Assembly: GCF_000310145.2 (NCBI RefSeq)
Contig: NZ_AMXA01000001.1
Location: 62,001-126,000 of the forward strand
DNA: 64,000 bases
From: Thauera sp. 28
Lineage (GTDB): Bacteria > Pseudomonadota > Gammaproteobacteria > Burkholderiales > Rhodocyclaceae
Reading direction: 5' to 3'
In this document: in pieces, positions 32,437 through 40,291 of the stretch
Layout: every line of letters begins with the position of its first letter
How positions within the stretch are numbered: position 1 is the first letter of the stretch
Notes under the pieces: model-generated
Databases searched by the model: none
The model's input: the letters and a program-made list of their open reading frames with translations, nothing else
What the model was told of the DNA's origin: nothing
Position numbers and translations under genes: made by a program

Positions 32437-34284
32437 ATGGGTTGGAATCGAAAACTCCTGCGGGTGAACCTCACGGCCGGCACCTGCTCGGTGGAGCCGC
32501 TCAACATGCAGTGGGCCGACGAGTACCTCGGCTCGCGCGGCCTGGCCACCAAGTACCTGGTGTCCGAGATCGACCCCAGGGTCGATCCGCTGTCGCCGGA
32601 CAACAAGATGATCATGGCCACCGGGCCGCTCACCGGCACCATGGCCTCGACCGGAGGGCGCTACACCGTCGTCACCAAGGGCCCGCTCACGGGCGCCATT
32701 GCCTGTTCGAACTCGGGCGGCTTCTTCGGCGCCGAGATGAAGTTCGCCGGCTGGGACATGGTGATCTTCGAAGGGCGCTCGGCCAAGCCGGTGTGGCTCT
32801 ACATCGAGAACGACAAGGCCGAACTGCGAGATGCTTCGGGCCTGTGGGGCAAGAGCTGTTGGGAGACCGAGGAGCAGATCAAGGAGGCGCTGCAGGATCC
32901 GCTGGTGCGCATCTCCTCGATCGGCAAAGCGGGCGAGAACCAGGTGCTTTACGCCTGTGTGGTCAATGACCTGCATCGCGCAGCCGGCCGTTCAGGCGTG
33001 GGTGCGGTGATGGGGTCGAAGAACCTCAAGGCGGTGGCCATCCGCGGCACCAAGGGGGTGGCGGGGATCAAGGATTTCGGCGCTTTCCTGAAAGCCACCA
33101 ATGACGCCAAGAAGGTGCTTGCCGACAACGCGGTCACCGGCCAGGGCCTGCCCAAGTACGGCACGCAGGTGCTGATGAACGTCATCAACGAGATCGGTGC
33201 GCTGCCCACCCGCAACCACCGCGACGTGCAGTTCGAGGATGCCTCGAAGATCTCCGCCGAGGCCATGCACGAGAAGCGCGAATCGGACGGCAAGACCCAC
33301 CTCGTCACCAATGCTGCATGCTTCGGCTGCACCATCGCCTGCGGTCGCATCTCGGAGATCGACAAGGGCCACTTCACGGTCAAGAACAGCCCGAAGTACT
33401 GGGGCGCCTCCGGCGGCCTGGAGTACGAAGCCGCGTGGGCGCTCGGTGCGGCCAATGGCGTTGGCGACCTCGAGGCGCTGCAGTATGCCAACCTGATCTG
33501 CAACGAGCAGGGCATGGACCCGATCTCCTTCGGCGCCACCGTGGGTGCGGCGATGGAGCTCTACGAGCTGGGCATCCTCAACGACGAGAAGATCGGCATC
33601 TCGGCGCCCTTCGGTTCGGCCGAAGCACTGGCGAAGATGGTGGAGATGACGGCGGTGGGCGAGGGCTTTGGCAAGGAGCTTGGCCTGGGCAGCAAGCGCC
33701 TGTGCGAGAAGTACGGCCGCCCCGAGCTGTCGATGAGCGTGAAGGGGCAGGAATTCCCGGCCTACGATTCGCGCGGCATCCAGGGCATGGGCCTGGCCTA
33801 CGCCACCTCCAACCGTGGCGCCTGCCACCTGCGCGGCTATACGGTTGCCTCCGAAGTGCTCGGCATTCCGGTCAAGACCGACCCGCTCACGACCGACGGC
33901 AAGCCCGAGCTGGTGAAGGCCTTCCAGGACGCCACGGCGGTGTTCGATTCGGCCGGCATCTGCGTGTTCACCAGCTTCGCGTGGACCCTGGCCGACGTGC
34001 AGCCGCAGGTCGCTGCCGCCTGCGAGGGCGACTGGAGCATGGAGAAGCTGAACGAGGTGGGCGAGCGCATCTGGAACATGGAGCGCATGTTCAACAATGC
34101 CGCCGGTTTCACCGCCAAGGACGACAACCTGCCGCCGCGCCTCACGCAGGAACCGGCCAAGACCGGTCCGGCAAAAGGCCTGGTCAACGGCTTGGCGAAG
34201 ATGCTGCCCGAGTACTATCAGGTGCGCGGGTGGACGCCCGAGGGCCAGCCGACCGCCGAGACGCGGGCACGCCTGGGCTTGTGA
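32437..34284 (+). CDS. aorB: Tungsten-dependent aldehyde:acceptor oxidoreductase, catalytic subunit
   Basis: The 615-residue AOR-family enzyme oxidises aldehydes to acids in the cytoplasm using a tungsto-bispterin and one [4Fe-4S] cluster. The N-terminal domain begins GWNRKLLRVNLTAGTCSVEPL and contains YLGSRGLATKYL, ATGPLTGT and GRYTVVTKGPLTGAIACSNSGG. Cluster ligands are in CFGCTIACGR (about 289-296), with a further Cys in FDSAGICVF. The bis-pterin and active-site regions include WGASGGLEYE and SNRGACHLRGY. A strong GAGGAGG ribosome site precedes the ATG. Relatives in Aromatoleum oxidise phenylacetaldehyde, benzaldehyde and others and can reduce acids with H2; the substrate here is unknown, though aldehydes from the nearby alcohol dehydrogenases are plausible. 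Confidence 0.92.
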   Translation: MGWNRKLLRVNLTAGTCSVEPLNMQWADEYLGSRGLATKYLVSEIDPRVDPLSPDNKMIMATGPLTGTMASTGGRYTVVTKGPLTGAIACSNSGGFFGAEMKFAGWDMVIFEGRSAKPVWLYIENDKAELRDASGLWGKSCWETEEQIKEALQDPLVRISSIGKAGENQVLYACVVNDLHRAAGRSGVGAVMGSKNLKAVAIRGTKGVAGIKDFGAFLKATNDAKKVLADNAVTGQGLPKYGTQVLMNVINEIGALPTRNHRDVQFEDASKISAEAMHEKRESDGKTHLVTNAACFGCTIACGRISEIDKGHFTVKNSPKYWGASGGLEYEAAWALGAANGVGDLEALQYANLICNEQGMDPISFGATVGAAMELYELGILNDEKIGISAPFGSAEALAKMVEMTAVGEGFGKELGLGSKRLCEKYGRPELSMSVKGQEFPAYDSRGIQGMGLAYATSNRGACHLRGYTVASEVLGIPVKTDPLTTDGKPELVKAFQDATAVFDSAGICVFTSFAWTLADVQPQVAAACEGDWSMEKLNEVGERIWNMERMFNNAAGFTAKDDNLPPRLTQEPAKTGPAKGLVNGLAKMLPEYYQVRGWTPEGQPTAETRARLGL

Positions 34285-34299
34285 TCGTGTAAGCGTACG

Positions 34300-34321
34300 C
34301 GGGCGCCCTCGAGGGCGCCCG
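34300..34321 (+). other. Perfect palindrome between aorB and aorC
   Basis: Eleven-base arms CGGGCGCCCTC and GAGGGCGCCCG form a loop-less perfect inverted repeat in the 59-base gap. There is no T run after it, so it may be an mRNA-stabilising or attenuating hairpin that sets the ratio of catalytic to FAD subunit, not a full terminator. Confidence 0.6.
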
Positions 34322-34343
34322 TGCTTCGTTCGAGGGTTCCCAA

Positions 34344-35636
34344 ATGAAACACCTGATTCTCGGTAATGGTCCCGCGGGGGTTGTTGCCGCCGAAGCCCTG
34401 CGCAAGGCCGCGCCCACCGACGACATCCTGATGGTCGGTCACGAGGACGCGCCGCCATACTCGCGCATGGCCATCCCCTATTTGCTCGAAGGCAACATCG
34501 ACGAGGCGGGCACGTATCTGCGCAAGGGTGCGGATCACTTCGAGCGCCTGTGCATCCGCCAGCTGCGCGGGCGTGCGGTGGCGCTCAACACTGACAAGCG
34601 CACCGTGCTGTTCGACGACGGCCACTTCGAAAGCTACGACCGCTTGCTCATTGCCACCGGCTCGCACCCGGTGCGGCCGCCCATCCCCGGTGTGGACCTG
34701 CCCGAGGTGCAGACCTGCTGGACGCTGGCCGACGCCCGTGCGATCGCCGCGCTGGCCAAACCGGGCGCGCGCGTGCTGCAGCTCGGCGCTGGCTTCATCG
34801 GCTGCATCATCATGGAAGCACTGGCCAAGCGCGGCGTGCAGCTCACCGTGGTGGAGATGGGCGACCGCATGGTGCCGCGCATGATGACACCCAAGGCCGG
34901 CGGCATGATAAAGCGCTGGGTCGAGGAGAAGGGCATCCGGGTCGTCACCTCTGCGGGCGTGCAGCGTATCGATCGCGGGGGCGACGCGGCGAGCGATGCG
35001 CCGCTCGTGGTGACGCTGTCGACGGGCGATCGCCTCGACTGCGACCTGGTCATCGTGGCCGCGGGAGTTGCGCCCAACGTCGGCTTCCTGGAGGAAACTC
35101 CGGTGCATGTCGCCAAGGGCGTGCTGGTCGATGAGCGCATGGAGACGAGCGTGCCCGGCATCTTCGCCGCGGGGGACGTGGCCGAGGCGCCGGATCTCTT
35201 CACCGGTGCGCACCTGGTCGCCGCCATCCAGCCCAATGCCGCCGACCAGGCGCGCATCGCGGCGATGAACATGGCGCGCGCAGCCGCCGCCAGGGATACA
35301 AAGCTCAACGGTGTGCTGGCGATCAACGTGCTCGACACGCTGGGCCTGATTTCCTCGTCCTTCGGGCAGTGGTGGGGCGAGAAGTCGGACGCCGGTGGCA
35401 GCGGTGTCGAGTTGGTCGATGAGGCGCGCTACCGCTACCTGAGCCTGCAGTTCAAGGACGACGTGCTGATCGGCGCCACCTCGATCGGTCTCACCCAGCA
35501 TGTGGGCGCGCTGCGTGGCTTGATCCACGGTCAGGTGAAGCTCGGAGACTGGAAGGACCGTCTGCTTGCCAGCCCGCTGGCCTTCGTCGACGCCTACGTG
35601 GCGTGCAGCCAGCAGCCGATGGCGCTTGCGCGCTGA
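34344..35636 (+). CDS. aorC: FAD-dependent NAD-reducing subunit of the aldehyde oxidoreductase
   Basis: The 430-residue pyridine-nucleotide-disulphide oxidoreductase fold begins with the FAD motif LGNGPAGVVAAEALRKA. A second Rossmann motif is present (VLQLGAGFIGCIIMEALAK, about 150) and the FAD C-terminal motif is SVPGIFAAGDVAEA (about 265-280). It lacks the redox CxxC of lipoamide dehydrogenases and is like the nitrite reductase/rubredoxin reductase type. In Aromatoleum the third Aor subunit binds FAD and couples aldehyde oxidation to NAD+. GAGGG precedes the ATG. It is ten bases from the MoaD-like gene. Confidence 0.87.
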   Translation: MKHLILGNGPAGVVAAEALRKAAPTDDILMVGHEDAPPYSRMAIPYLLEGNIDEAGTYLRKGADHFERLCIRQLRGRAVALNTDKRTVLFDDGHFESYDRLLIATGSHPVRPPIPGVDLPEVQTCWTLADARAIAALAKPGARVLQLGAGFIGCIIMEALAKRGVQLTVVEMGDRMVPRMMTPKAGGMIKRWVEEKGIRVVTSAGVQRIDRGGDAASDAPLVVTLSTGDRLDCDLVIVAAGVAPNVGFLEETPVHVAKGVLVDERMETSVPGIFAAGDVAEAPDLFTGAHLVAAIQPNAADQARIAAMNMARAAAARDTKLNGVLAINVLDTLGLISSSFGQWWGEKSDAGGSGVELVDEARYRYLSLQFKDDVLIGATSIGLTQHVGALRGLIHGQVKLGDWKDRLLASPLAFVDAYVACSQQPMALAR

Positions 35637-35645
35637 GGGGGGCGA

Positions 35646-35915
35646 ATGCAGACCCGTGTGACGATTCGCATCGCCTTCAAGCTGTTTGCGTCCTTGTCCG
35701 ACTACCTGCCCGACGGCCACCGCGGCAACCGGCTGGAGCTCGAGGTGGACGAGGGCACAACGGTGGCGGACATGATCCACCGCTACCGCGTGCCCGAGCG
35801 CAGCGCCCACCTGGTGCTGGTCAACGGCCACTTCGTGCCGCCGGCCGAGCGCGCCTGCCGGCGCCTGGCCGAAGGTGACGAACTCGCGATCTGGCCGCCG
35901 ATCGCCGGCGGCTGA
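35646..35915 (+). CDS. MoaD/ThiS-like sulphur carrier for the tungsten cofactor
   Basis: The 89-residue beta-grasp protein has core text IRIAFKLFASLSDYLPDG, EGTTVADMIHRYRVP, LVLVNGHFVPP and a C-terminal PPIAGG ending in the Gly-Gly that is adenylated and thiolated in MoaD. A MoaD paralogue inside the aor operon probably supplies pterin dithiolene sulphur for the tungsten cofactor of AorB, separately from the housekeeping MoaD. It starts at ATG 35646 behind AGGGGGGCG. Confidence 0.8.
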   Translation: MQTRVTIRIAFKLFASLSDYLPDGHRGNRLELEVDEGTTVADMIHRYRVPERSAHLVLVNGHFVPPAERACRRLAEGDELAIWPPIAGG

Positions 35916-35918
35916 ACG

Positions 35919-36227
35919 GTGGCTTTCATCAACGGCCCGGTGCCCGAGTCCTTCGAGCGCCGGGTCACCGCTACGCCGCGTGAATTCGAGCGCGACCTGC
36001 GCCAGGCCTGGCCGCAGGTACAGGGCGGCGCCGACGCCTCGGCCTTCGGGCTGCAGGATGGGACGCAGCATCTCGCGATCGAGATCGAGCCCGCTGGCCT
36101 GCGCCGTCTCGGCCTGTTGGAGCTGCCGCAGCTGATCGTGCGTTATCGCTTCGGCGCCGGGACCGAGCCCGCGCGCCGCGCCCTGCTCGAACGTCTTGAT
36201 CGGGCGATGCAGAAAGGCGGCGGCTGA
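35919..36227 (+). CDS. Small conserved-looking protein of the aor operon, function unknown
   Basis: The 102-residue protein starts with GTG three bases after the MoaD-like stop. I do not recognise a family. It has no signal or membrane segment and no Cys or metal motif. The text VTATPREFERDLRQAWPQ, LAIEIEPAGLRRLGLLELPQLIVRYRF and PARRALLERLDRAMQKGGG suggests an alpha/beta fold with a helical C terminus. Tight packing between the MoaD-like and tungstate transport genes suggests a role in cofactor insertion or enzyme maturation, by position only. Confidence 0.7.
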   Translation: MAFINGPVPESFERRVTATPREFERDLRQAWPQVQGGADASAFGLQDGTQHLAIEIEPAGLRRLGLLELPQLIVRYRFGAGTEPARRALLERLDRAMQKGGG

Positions 36228-36296
36228 TCGCGACACAGCGCGCCCGACCGCGCCAGCGTTCAGGCCTGTGCCGCGTTTCGGGTATGCTCCCTGCCG

Positions 36297-37001
36297 ATGT
36301 CCGTTTTTGCCACCACCTTCTCCGATGCCCTGGCACTGCTGGCCACCTTCGACCATGCGGTGGCCGAGATCGTGCTGCTTTCGCTTCAGGTGAGCGGCGG
36401 GGCGGTCGTGCTGGGCACCCTGATCGGACTGCCGCTCGGCGCCTGTATCGCGGTGGGACGCTTCCCCGGCAAGACTACGCTGTCCGTGCTGATCAATGGC
36501 CTGATGGGGTTGCCCTCGGTGGTGGTGGGTGTGGTGGTGTACCTGCTTTTGTCTCGCTCCGGACCGTTCGGGAGCTTCGGCCTGCTATACACCCCGGTGG
36601 CGATGATCATTGCGCAGACCTTGCTCGTGATCCCGCTCATGGCCGCGATTGCCCGCCAGGTCGTCGAGGACGTGTGGCAGCGCTACGCCGAGGAGCTGGC
36701 ACTGATGCGCTTTTCGTGGTGGGACAGTGTCACCACGCTGCTGTATGACTGTCGCCATTCGTTGGTCGTGGCGGTGCTGGCCGGGCTGGGACGGGCAATG
36801 AGCGAGGTTGGGGCAGTGATGATCGTGGGCGGCAACATCGATCGTGCTACCCGCGTCATGACCACTGCAATTGCGCTCGAGACCAGCAAGGGCGATCTGC
36901 CGCTGGCGATCGCGCTTGGCCTGATGTTGATCGTCATCATTCTCGTGCTCAACGCGCTGGCGTTCGCCTTGCGCCACTGGGCGATGCGCCGCTTCGGCTA
37001 G
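36297..37001 (+). CDS. tupB: Tungstate ABC transporter permease
   Basis: The 234-residue membrane protein has about five hydrophobic segments and the binding-protein-dependent transport signature near EDVWQRYAEELALMRFSWWDSV...VLAGLGRAMSEVGAVMIVGGNI (about 120-180). The ending GRAMSEVGAVMIVGGNI is typical of TupB/WtpB-type tungstate permeases. With TupC it should bring tungstate into the cell for AorB. No tupA binding-protein gene lies on either side. The gene starts 69 bases after the preceding ORF. Confidence 0.88.
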   Translation: MSVFATTFSDALALLATFDHAVAEIVLLSLQVSGGAVVLGTLIGLPLGACIAVGRFPGKTTLSVLINGLMGLPSVVVGVVVYLLLSRSGPFGSFGLLYTPVAMIIAQTLLVIPLMAAIARQVVEDVWQRYAEELALMRFSWWDSVTTLLYDCRHSLVVAVLAGLGRAMSEVGAVMIVGGNIDRATRVMTTAIALETSKGDLPLAIALGLMLIVIILVLNALAFALRHWAMRRFG

Positions 37002-37009
37002 GCGGACTC

Positions 37010-37744
37010 ATGGCGATCTTTCCGCTGCGAATCTCTGGACTGCGCTTCCGACCCAACGGCAGGGAGGTGCTTGCCGGCATCGACCTGGAACTCGGCGACG
37101 AGGGCATTACCCTGGTGCTGGGCCCCAACGGCGCGGGCAAGAGCGTATTGCTGCGGGCGATCTGCGGTCTGGTCGAGGCCAGTGGTGGCAGCATGGCCTG
37201 GGGCGACGAGGGCGCACGCCGGCCGGAGCAGGGGGTGATGATGGTGTTCCAGCGCCCGATGATGTTGCGTGCTTCGGTACTGTACAACGTGGCGCTGGGT
37301 CTCAAGCCGCTCGGTCTGCGCGCCGATGAGCGGCGGCGGCGGGCACTGGCGATGCTCGAGCGCGTGGGCCTGGCCGATCGTGCCGCCGACAGTGCCCGTC
37401 ACCTGTCAGGGGGCGAACAGCAACGACTCGGGCTCGCACGCGCGTGGCTGACCAAGCCCCGGCTGCTGCTGCTCGACGAACCGACGGCCAGTCTCGATCC
37501 GTCGGCGAGCGCCGAGGTCGAGCGCATCATTCGTGAGATCCGTACCGATGGTACGCGCATCCTGATGGTGACCCACAACCTGGCCCAGGCGACCCGCCTC
37601 GGCGATGACATCGTCTTTGTGTCCGGTGGGCGTGTGTGCGAACATACTGCAGTCCGCGAGTTCTTCAGCCGCCCGCGCTCCGAAGAGGCGCGGCTGTTCA
37701 TCCAGGGAGAGTTGCCATGGAAAATGCGGTTTCAAGGCGCTTGA
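37010..37744 (+). CDS. tupC: Tungstate ABC transporter ATP-binding protein
   Basis: The 244-residue ATPase has Walker A GPNGAGKS (about 39-46), Q-loop FQRPMMLRASV, ABC signature LSGGEQQRLGLARAW, Walker B LLLLDEPTASLDP and switch His in MVTHNLAQA. These match the TupC subfamily, and it follows tupB by eight bases. The end of the gene overlaps the start of a small membrane protein at 37717. Confidence 0.88.
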   Translation: MAIFPLRISGLRFRPNGREVLAGIDLELGDEGITLVLGPNGAGKSVLLRAICGLVEASGGSMAWGDEGARRPEQGVMMVFQRPMMLRASVLYNVALGLKPLGLRADERRRRALAMLERVGLADRAADSARHLSGGEQQRLGLARAWLTKPRLLLLDEPTASLDPSASAEVERIIREIRTDGTRILMVTHNLAQATRLGDDIVFVSGGRVCEHTAVREFFSRPRSEEARLFIQGELPWKMRFQGA

Positions 37745-37914
37745 GAAGCACGCTGCTGGCCACGGCTGCGGTGGTGCTGCTGGGGAGCTTCGGTGCGAAC
37801 TGTGGTTTCGTGGTGCGTGAGGCGTCCAATGTCCAGCCGGTTTCGAGCCAGGCGCTGGCGCCCGTCGCCGAGCCTGGGGAAGAAGGCTTTTTGCCGGGGC
37901 GTGTTACCCGATGA
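37717..37914 (+). CDS. Tiny single-span membrane or exported protein, unknown
   Basis: The 65-residue ORF begins at an ATG inside the end of tupC, with GGGAGAG upstream, so translation is probably coupled. It has a basic N terminus (SRRLRS), one hydrophobic segment (LLATAAVVLLGSFGANCG) that could be a signal or anchor, with a Cys at its end, and an acidic-hydrophilic tail. I recognise no family. Its stop overlaps the next start (ATGA). Confidence 0.55.
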   Translation: MENAVSRRLRSTLLATAAVVLLGSFGANCGFVVREASNVQPVSSQALAPVAEPGEEGFLPGRVTR

Positions 37915-38147
37915 TGGCGATCGGGCCGCGGGTGCCGGTCAGCGCGGTCGTGTTGTTCGCGCTCGCTGCAGTTGTGCTCGTTCCTGCGCTGTTGTGTTTC
38001 GCCGGCTTTGGCACACAACTGCATCCTGCGCTGTCAGACCCGATGGCGGGCCTCGCTTTCCTGGTTACGGCAGTCGCATTGGCGGGTTCCGGCGCGTTTC
38101 CGCTCGTGCTTGCACGACTCGCCGCGCGTGACGAGAGGCCGCGCTGA
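37911..38147 (+). CDS. Tiny two-span membrane protein, unknown
   Basis: The 78-residue ORF starts at ATG 37911, overlapping the previous stop. Two strongly hydrophobic stretches (about 11-32 and 46-68) are joined by a short loop, with a basic tail DERPR. There is no recognised family. As the last gene of the aor-tup unit it may be a small transporter or oxidoreductase partner; this is a guess from order. Confidence 0.55.
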   Translation: MMAIGPRVPVSAVVLFALAAVVLVPALLCFAGFGTQLHPALSDPMAGLAFLVTAVALAGSGAFPLVLARLAARDERPR

Positions 38148-38200
38148 GTCTGCTCGCGTGATGGTGGCAGTGTTCCATGCGTATTGCCTGAGTGTGCAGC

Positions 38201-38253
38201 GTGTCACGGCCTATCTTCGTTATCTGGGAGAAAGTGACACAATCAAATAATAT
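38201..38253 (+). promoter_or_regulatory. Possible promoter region of the signalling operon
   Basis: The 154-base gap after the aor-tup unit has an AT-rich end with TAATAT at 38248-38253 as a possible -10 and no good -35. A 7-base inverted repeat, GTGTCAC (38201-38207) and GTGACAC (38234-38240), flanks the -35 area and could be an operator. Confidence 0.3.
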
Positions 38254-38301
38254 GCGATTAATGGCTTAATTGATTTGCGGCCGGTGTGCGAGGTGCCGAG
38301 A

Positions 38302-39123
38302 TTGGACGAGACGACAGGTAGTCTCCTGGTGGTCGACGACGAGGAGAACATTCTCGCTGCGTTGCGCCGCACGCTGAGGCGGGAGCCCTACACGGTGCTG
38401 GTCGCGAACAGTGGTGCGGAAGGCTTGAGGATTCTTGCCGAGCGGCATGTCGATGTGGTGGTTTCGGATCAGCGCATGCCCGGCATGAGCGGCACTGATT
38501 TCCTGCGCAGCGTCAAGAAGGCCTATCCGCATACCGTGCGCATGGTGCTGTCGGGATACACCGAGTTGAAGTCGGTTACCGATGCCATCAATGAGGGCGC
38601 CATCTACAAGTTCCTCACCAAGCCATGGGACGACGACCACCTGCGGGCGAACATTGCCGAGGCCTTCCGTCACAAGGCGCTGGCTGATGAGAATCGCCGT
38701 CTCGCGCACGAACTGGCGTTGTCGAACGAACAGCTCGCGTGCGCCAACGAGAGTCTCAAGGCGCACCTGGCCGTTACCGAGCGCGAGTTGCTCATCGATG
38801 GCGCAGCCCTCGAGGTGGCGCGCGAGGTGGTTGAGGCACTGCCGCTGCCTGTCGTCGGGGTCGATATGGATCGTCTGATCGTGTTCGCGAACGCCGAGGC
38901 GGAGCGTGTGCTTGGAGCAGGGGGGCCATTGCTCGGGATGGCGTATGACGAAGTCCTGAGCTCGGAGTTGCAATCGCTCCTGGGTGTCGGTGGGACGCAG
39001 GTCCGCAGTGTGCGGATCGGTGGTCAGGGCTTTGTTGCCAGGGCAAGCGAGATGGGGCGCGATTCGCGCTCGATCGGTCGCCTGCTCGTTCTGTTGCCGG
39101 AGACGAGCCATGCAGCGCGTTGA
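38302..39123 (+). CDS. Response regulator with receiver and PAS domains
   Basis: The receiver domain (about 8-120) has acidic pocket VVDDEEN, phospho-acceptor Asp in VVVSDQRMPGMSG and Lys in FLTKPWDDD. A coiled coil follows, then a PAS domain (LPLPVVGVDMDRLIVFANAEAE). There is no DNA-binding or enzymatic output. The start is uncertain: TTG at 38302 has GAGGTG six bases upstream and gives 273 residues; TTG 38275 or GTG 38284 or 38293 would lengthen it slightly. The C-terminal end overlaps the next gene. It likely relays the signal of the PAS kinase encoded downstream. Confidence 0.75.
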   Translation: MDETTGSLLVVDDEENILAALRRTLRREPYTVLVANSGAEGLRILAERHVDVVVSDQRMPGMSGTDFLRSVKKAYPHTVRMVLSGYTELKSVTDAINEGAIYKFLTKPWDDDHLRANIAEAFRHKALADENRRLAHELALSNEQLACANESLKAHLAVTERELLIDGAALEVAREVVEALPLPVVGVDMDRLIVFANAEAERVLGAGGPLLGMAYDEVLSSELQSLLGVGGTQVRSVRIGGQGFVARASEMGRDSRSIGRLLVLLPETSHAAR

Positions 39124-39436
39124 GACCGAAACCCTTGCCCTGGATGAGGTGCAGCCCGGCGCAGTCCTGGCGGTCCAGCTTTGCGACGCGAGTGGCATGA
39201 TCCTTCTGCCGGCAGGCTGCACCCTTGATGAGGCGATCCTTGAGCGCTTGCGTGTTCGTGGTGTGGAGCGGCTGCAACTGGTGGTGCCCGAGTCTGCGGC
39301 AGCACGTGGCGCGCGCGAGGCTGCGCTGCAGGAACGGCTGGAACATCTGTTCCGGGTGGCAGGTACGGGGGAGGCGGCCCGCGAACTGATGACGGTAGTC
39401 CTGGCTTTGCGCACAGGAGGGACGGATGAGCACTGA
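39110..39436 (+). CDS. Small protein resembling the N-terminal domain of HD-GYP proteins
   Basis: The 108-residue protein has the pattern ALDEVQPGAVLAVQLCDASGMILLPAGCTLDEAILERLRVRGVERLQLVV. This is very like the 'LKPGM.LA..V....G.LLL..G..LT...I..L...G' segment attached to HD-GYP and related c-di-GMP proteins. A helical tail follows. It overlaps the preceding gene by 14 bases and the HDOD gene by 11 bases. It has no catalytic motif and is probably a regulatory module of the same pathway. Confidence 0.65.
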   Translation: MQRVETETLALDEVQPGAVLAVQLCDASGMILLPAGCTLDEAILERLRVRGVERLQLVVPESAAARGAREAALQERLEHLFRVAGTGEAARELMTVVLALRTGGTDEH

Positions 39437-40277
39437 GTCGATCTTCCCGCTCGAACTCGACGCCGTCATGGAGGCTGTGGCACGCCTGCCGCCGTTTCCT
39501 GAGGTGGCGTTGCAGTTGCTGCAGTCACTGGATGGGGCGGATGCGGATTCCGAACAGCTGGAGCGGCTGATTGCCACCGACCAGATTCTGACCGCGCGCC
39601 TGTTGCGGGTCGCGAATTCGTCCTTCTACGGGATGCAGGGGCGCATCCATTCGATCCGCGATGCGCTGGTGCTGATTGGCTACCGCGGGCTGCGCTCGCT
39701 GGCCATTGCTGCGAGCTTGTCGAGTGCCTTGCCCGGCGAGGGCGGGCAACCGGGTGGCTTCTGGCGGCAGGGCCTTGCCGCAGGTGTGGTCGCGCAGGTA
39801 CTGGGCCGTGCTGCGCACCTGAACCCGGATGTGTGTTTTGCCGCCGGGCTCATGCATGGTCTGGGGCGGCTGTTGCTGGCGAGGGCATTCCCCGCGCAGT
39901 GTGCGGTGGTCGAGGATTGGCGTCGCGAGCACGACTGCATGCAGCATGAGGCTGAGCGCGCCGTGCTCGGGCTGGATCATCTGGAGGTCGGGCAACTGCT
40001 GGCCGAGCGCTGGCGATTCCCCGCCGCTCTCGTTTCGGCAATAGGAGGCCATCAGGATCCTGTGCGCATCGCCCAGGATCCATATGCAGCGCTGGTACAT
40101 GTTGCGGATGCCGTGGTGATCGCGCTCGATGTCGTGCCCGAGCGCGATGCGATGGTGCCGTGCATCGATGAGGGGGCGTGGCGGCGTTTCGTCGCATCGC
40201 CGGAGGTTTTGCTGCACCTCCTGCACGACATCGACGAGCAGATCGAGTCTGCCGCCGGGTTGTTGCAGGCGCCTTGA
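39426..40277 (+). CDS. HDOD-domain signalling protein
   Basis: The 283-residue protein has the HDOD fold over most of its length: LPPFPEVALQLLQSL, LIATDQILTARLLRVANSSFYG, IHSIRDALVLIGYRGLRSLAIA. The HD metal residues are degenerate, as usual for HDOD (AAGLMHGLGRLLLA). Such proteins act as adaptors in signal transduction with c-di-GMP enzymes and kinases. It starts inside the previous gene and ends 14 bases before the histidine kinase. Confidence 0.85.
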   Translation: MSTESIFPLELDAVMEAVARLPPFPEVALQLLQSLDGADADSEQLERLIATDQILTARLLRVANSSFYGMQGRIHSIRDALVLIGYRGLRSLAIAASLSSALPGEGGQPGGFWRQGLAAGVVAQVLGRAAHLNPDVCFAAGLMHGLGRLLLARAFPAQCAVVEDWRREHDCMQHEAERAVLGLDHLEVGQLLAERWRFPAALVSAIGGHQDPVRIAQDPYAALVHVADAVVIALDVVPERDAMVPCIDEGAWRRFVASPEVLLHLLHDIDEQIESAAGLLQAP

Positions 40278-40291
40278 GCAAGGAGTACGGA

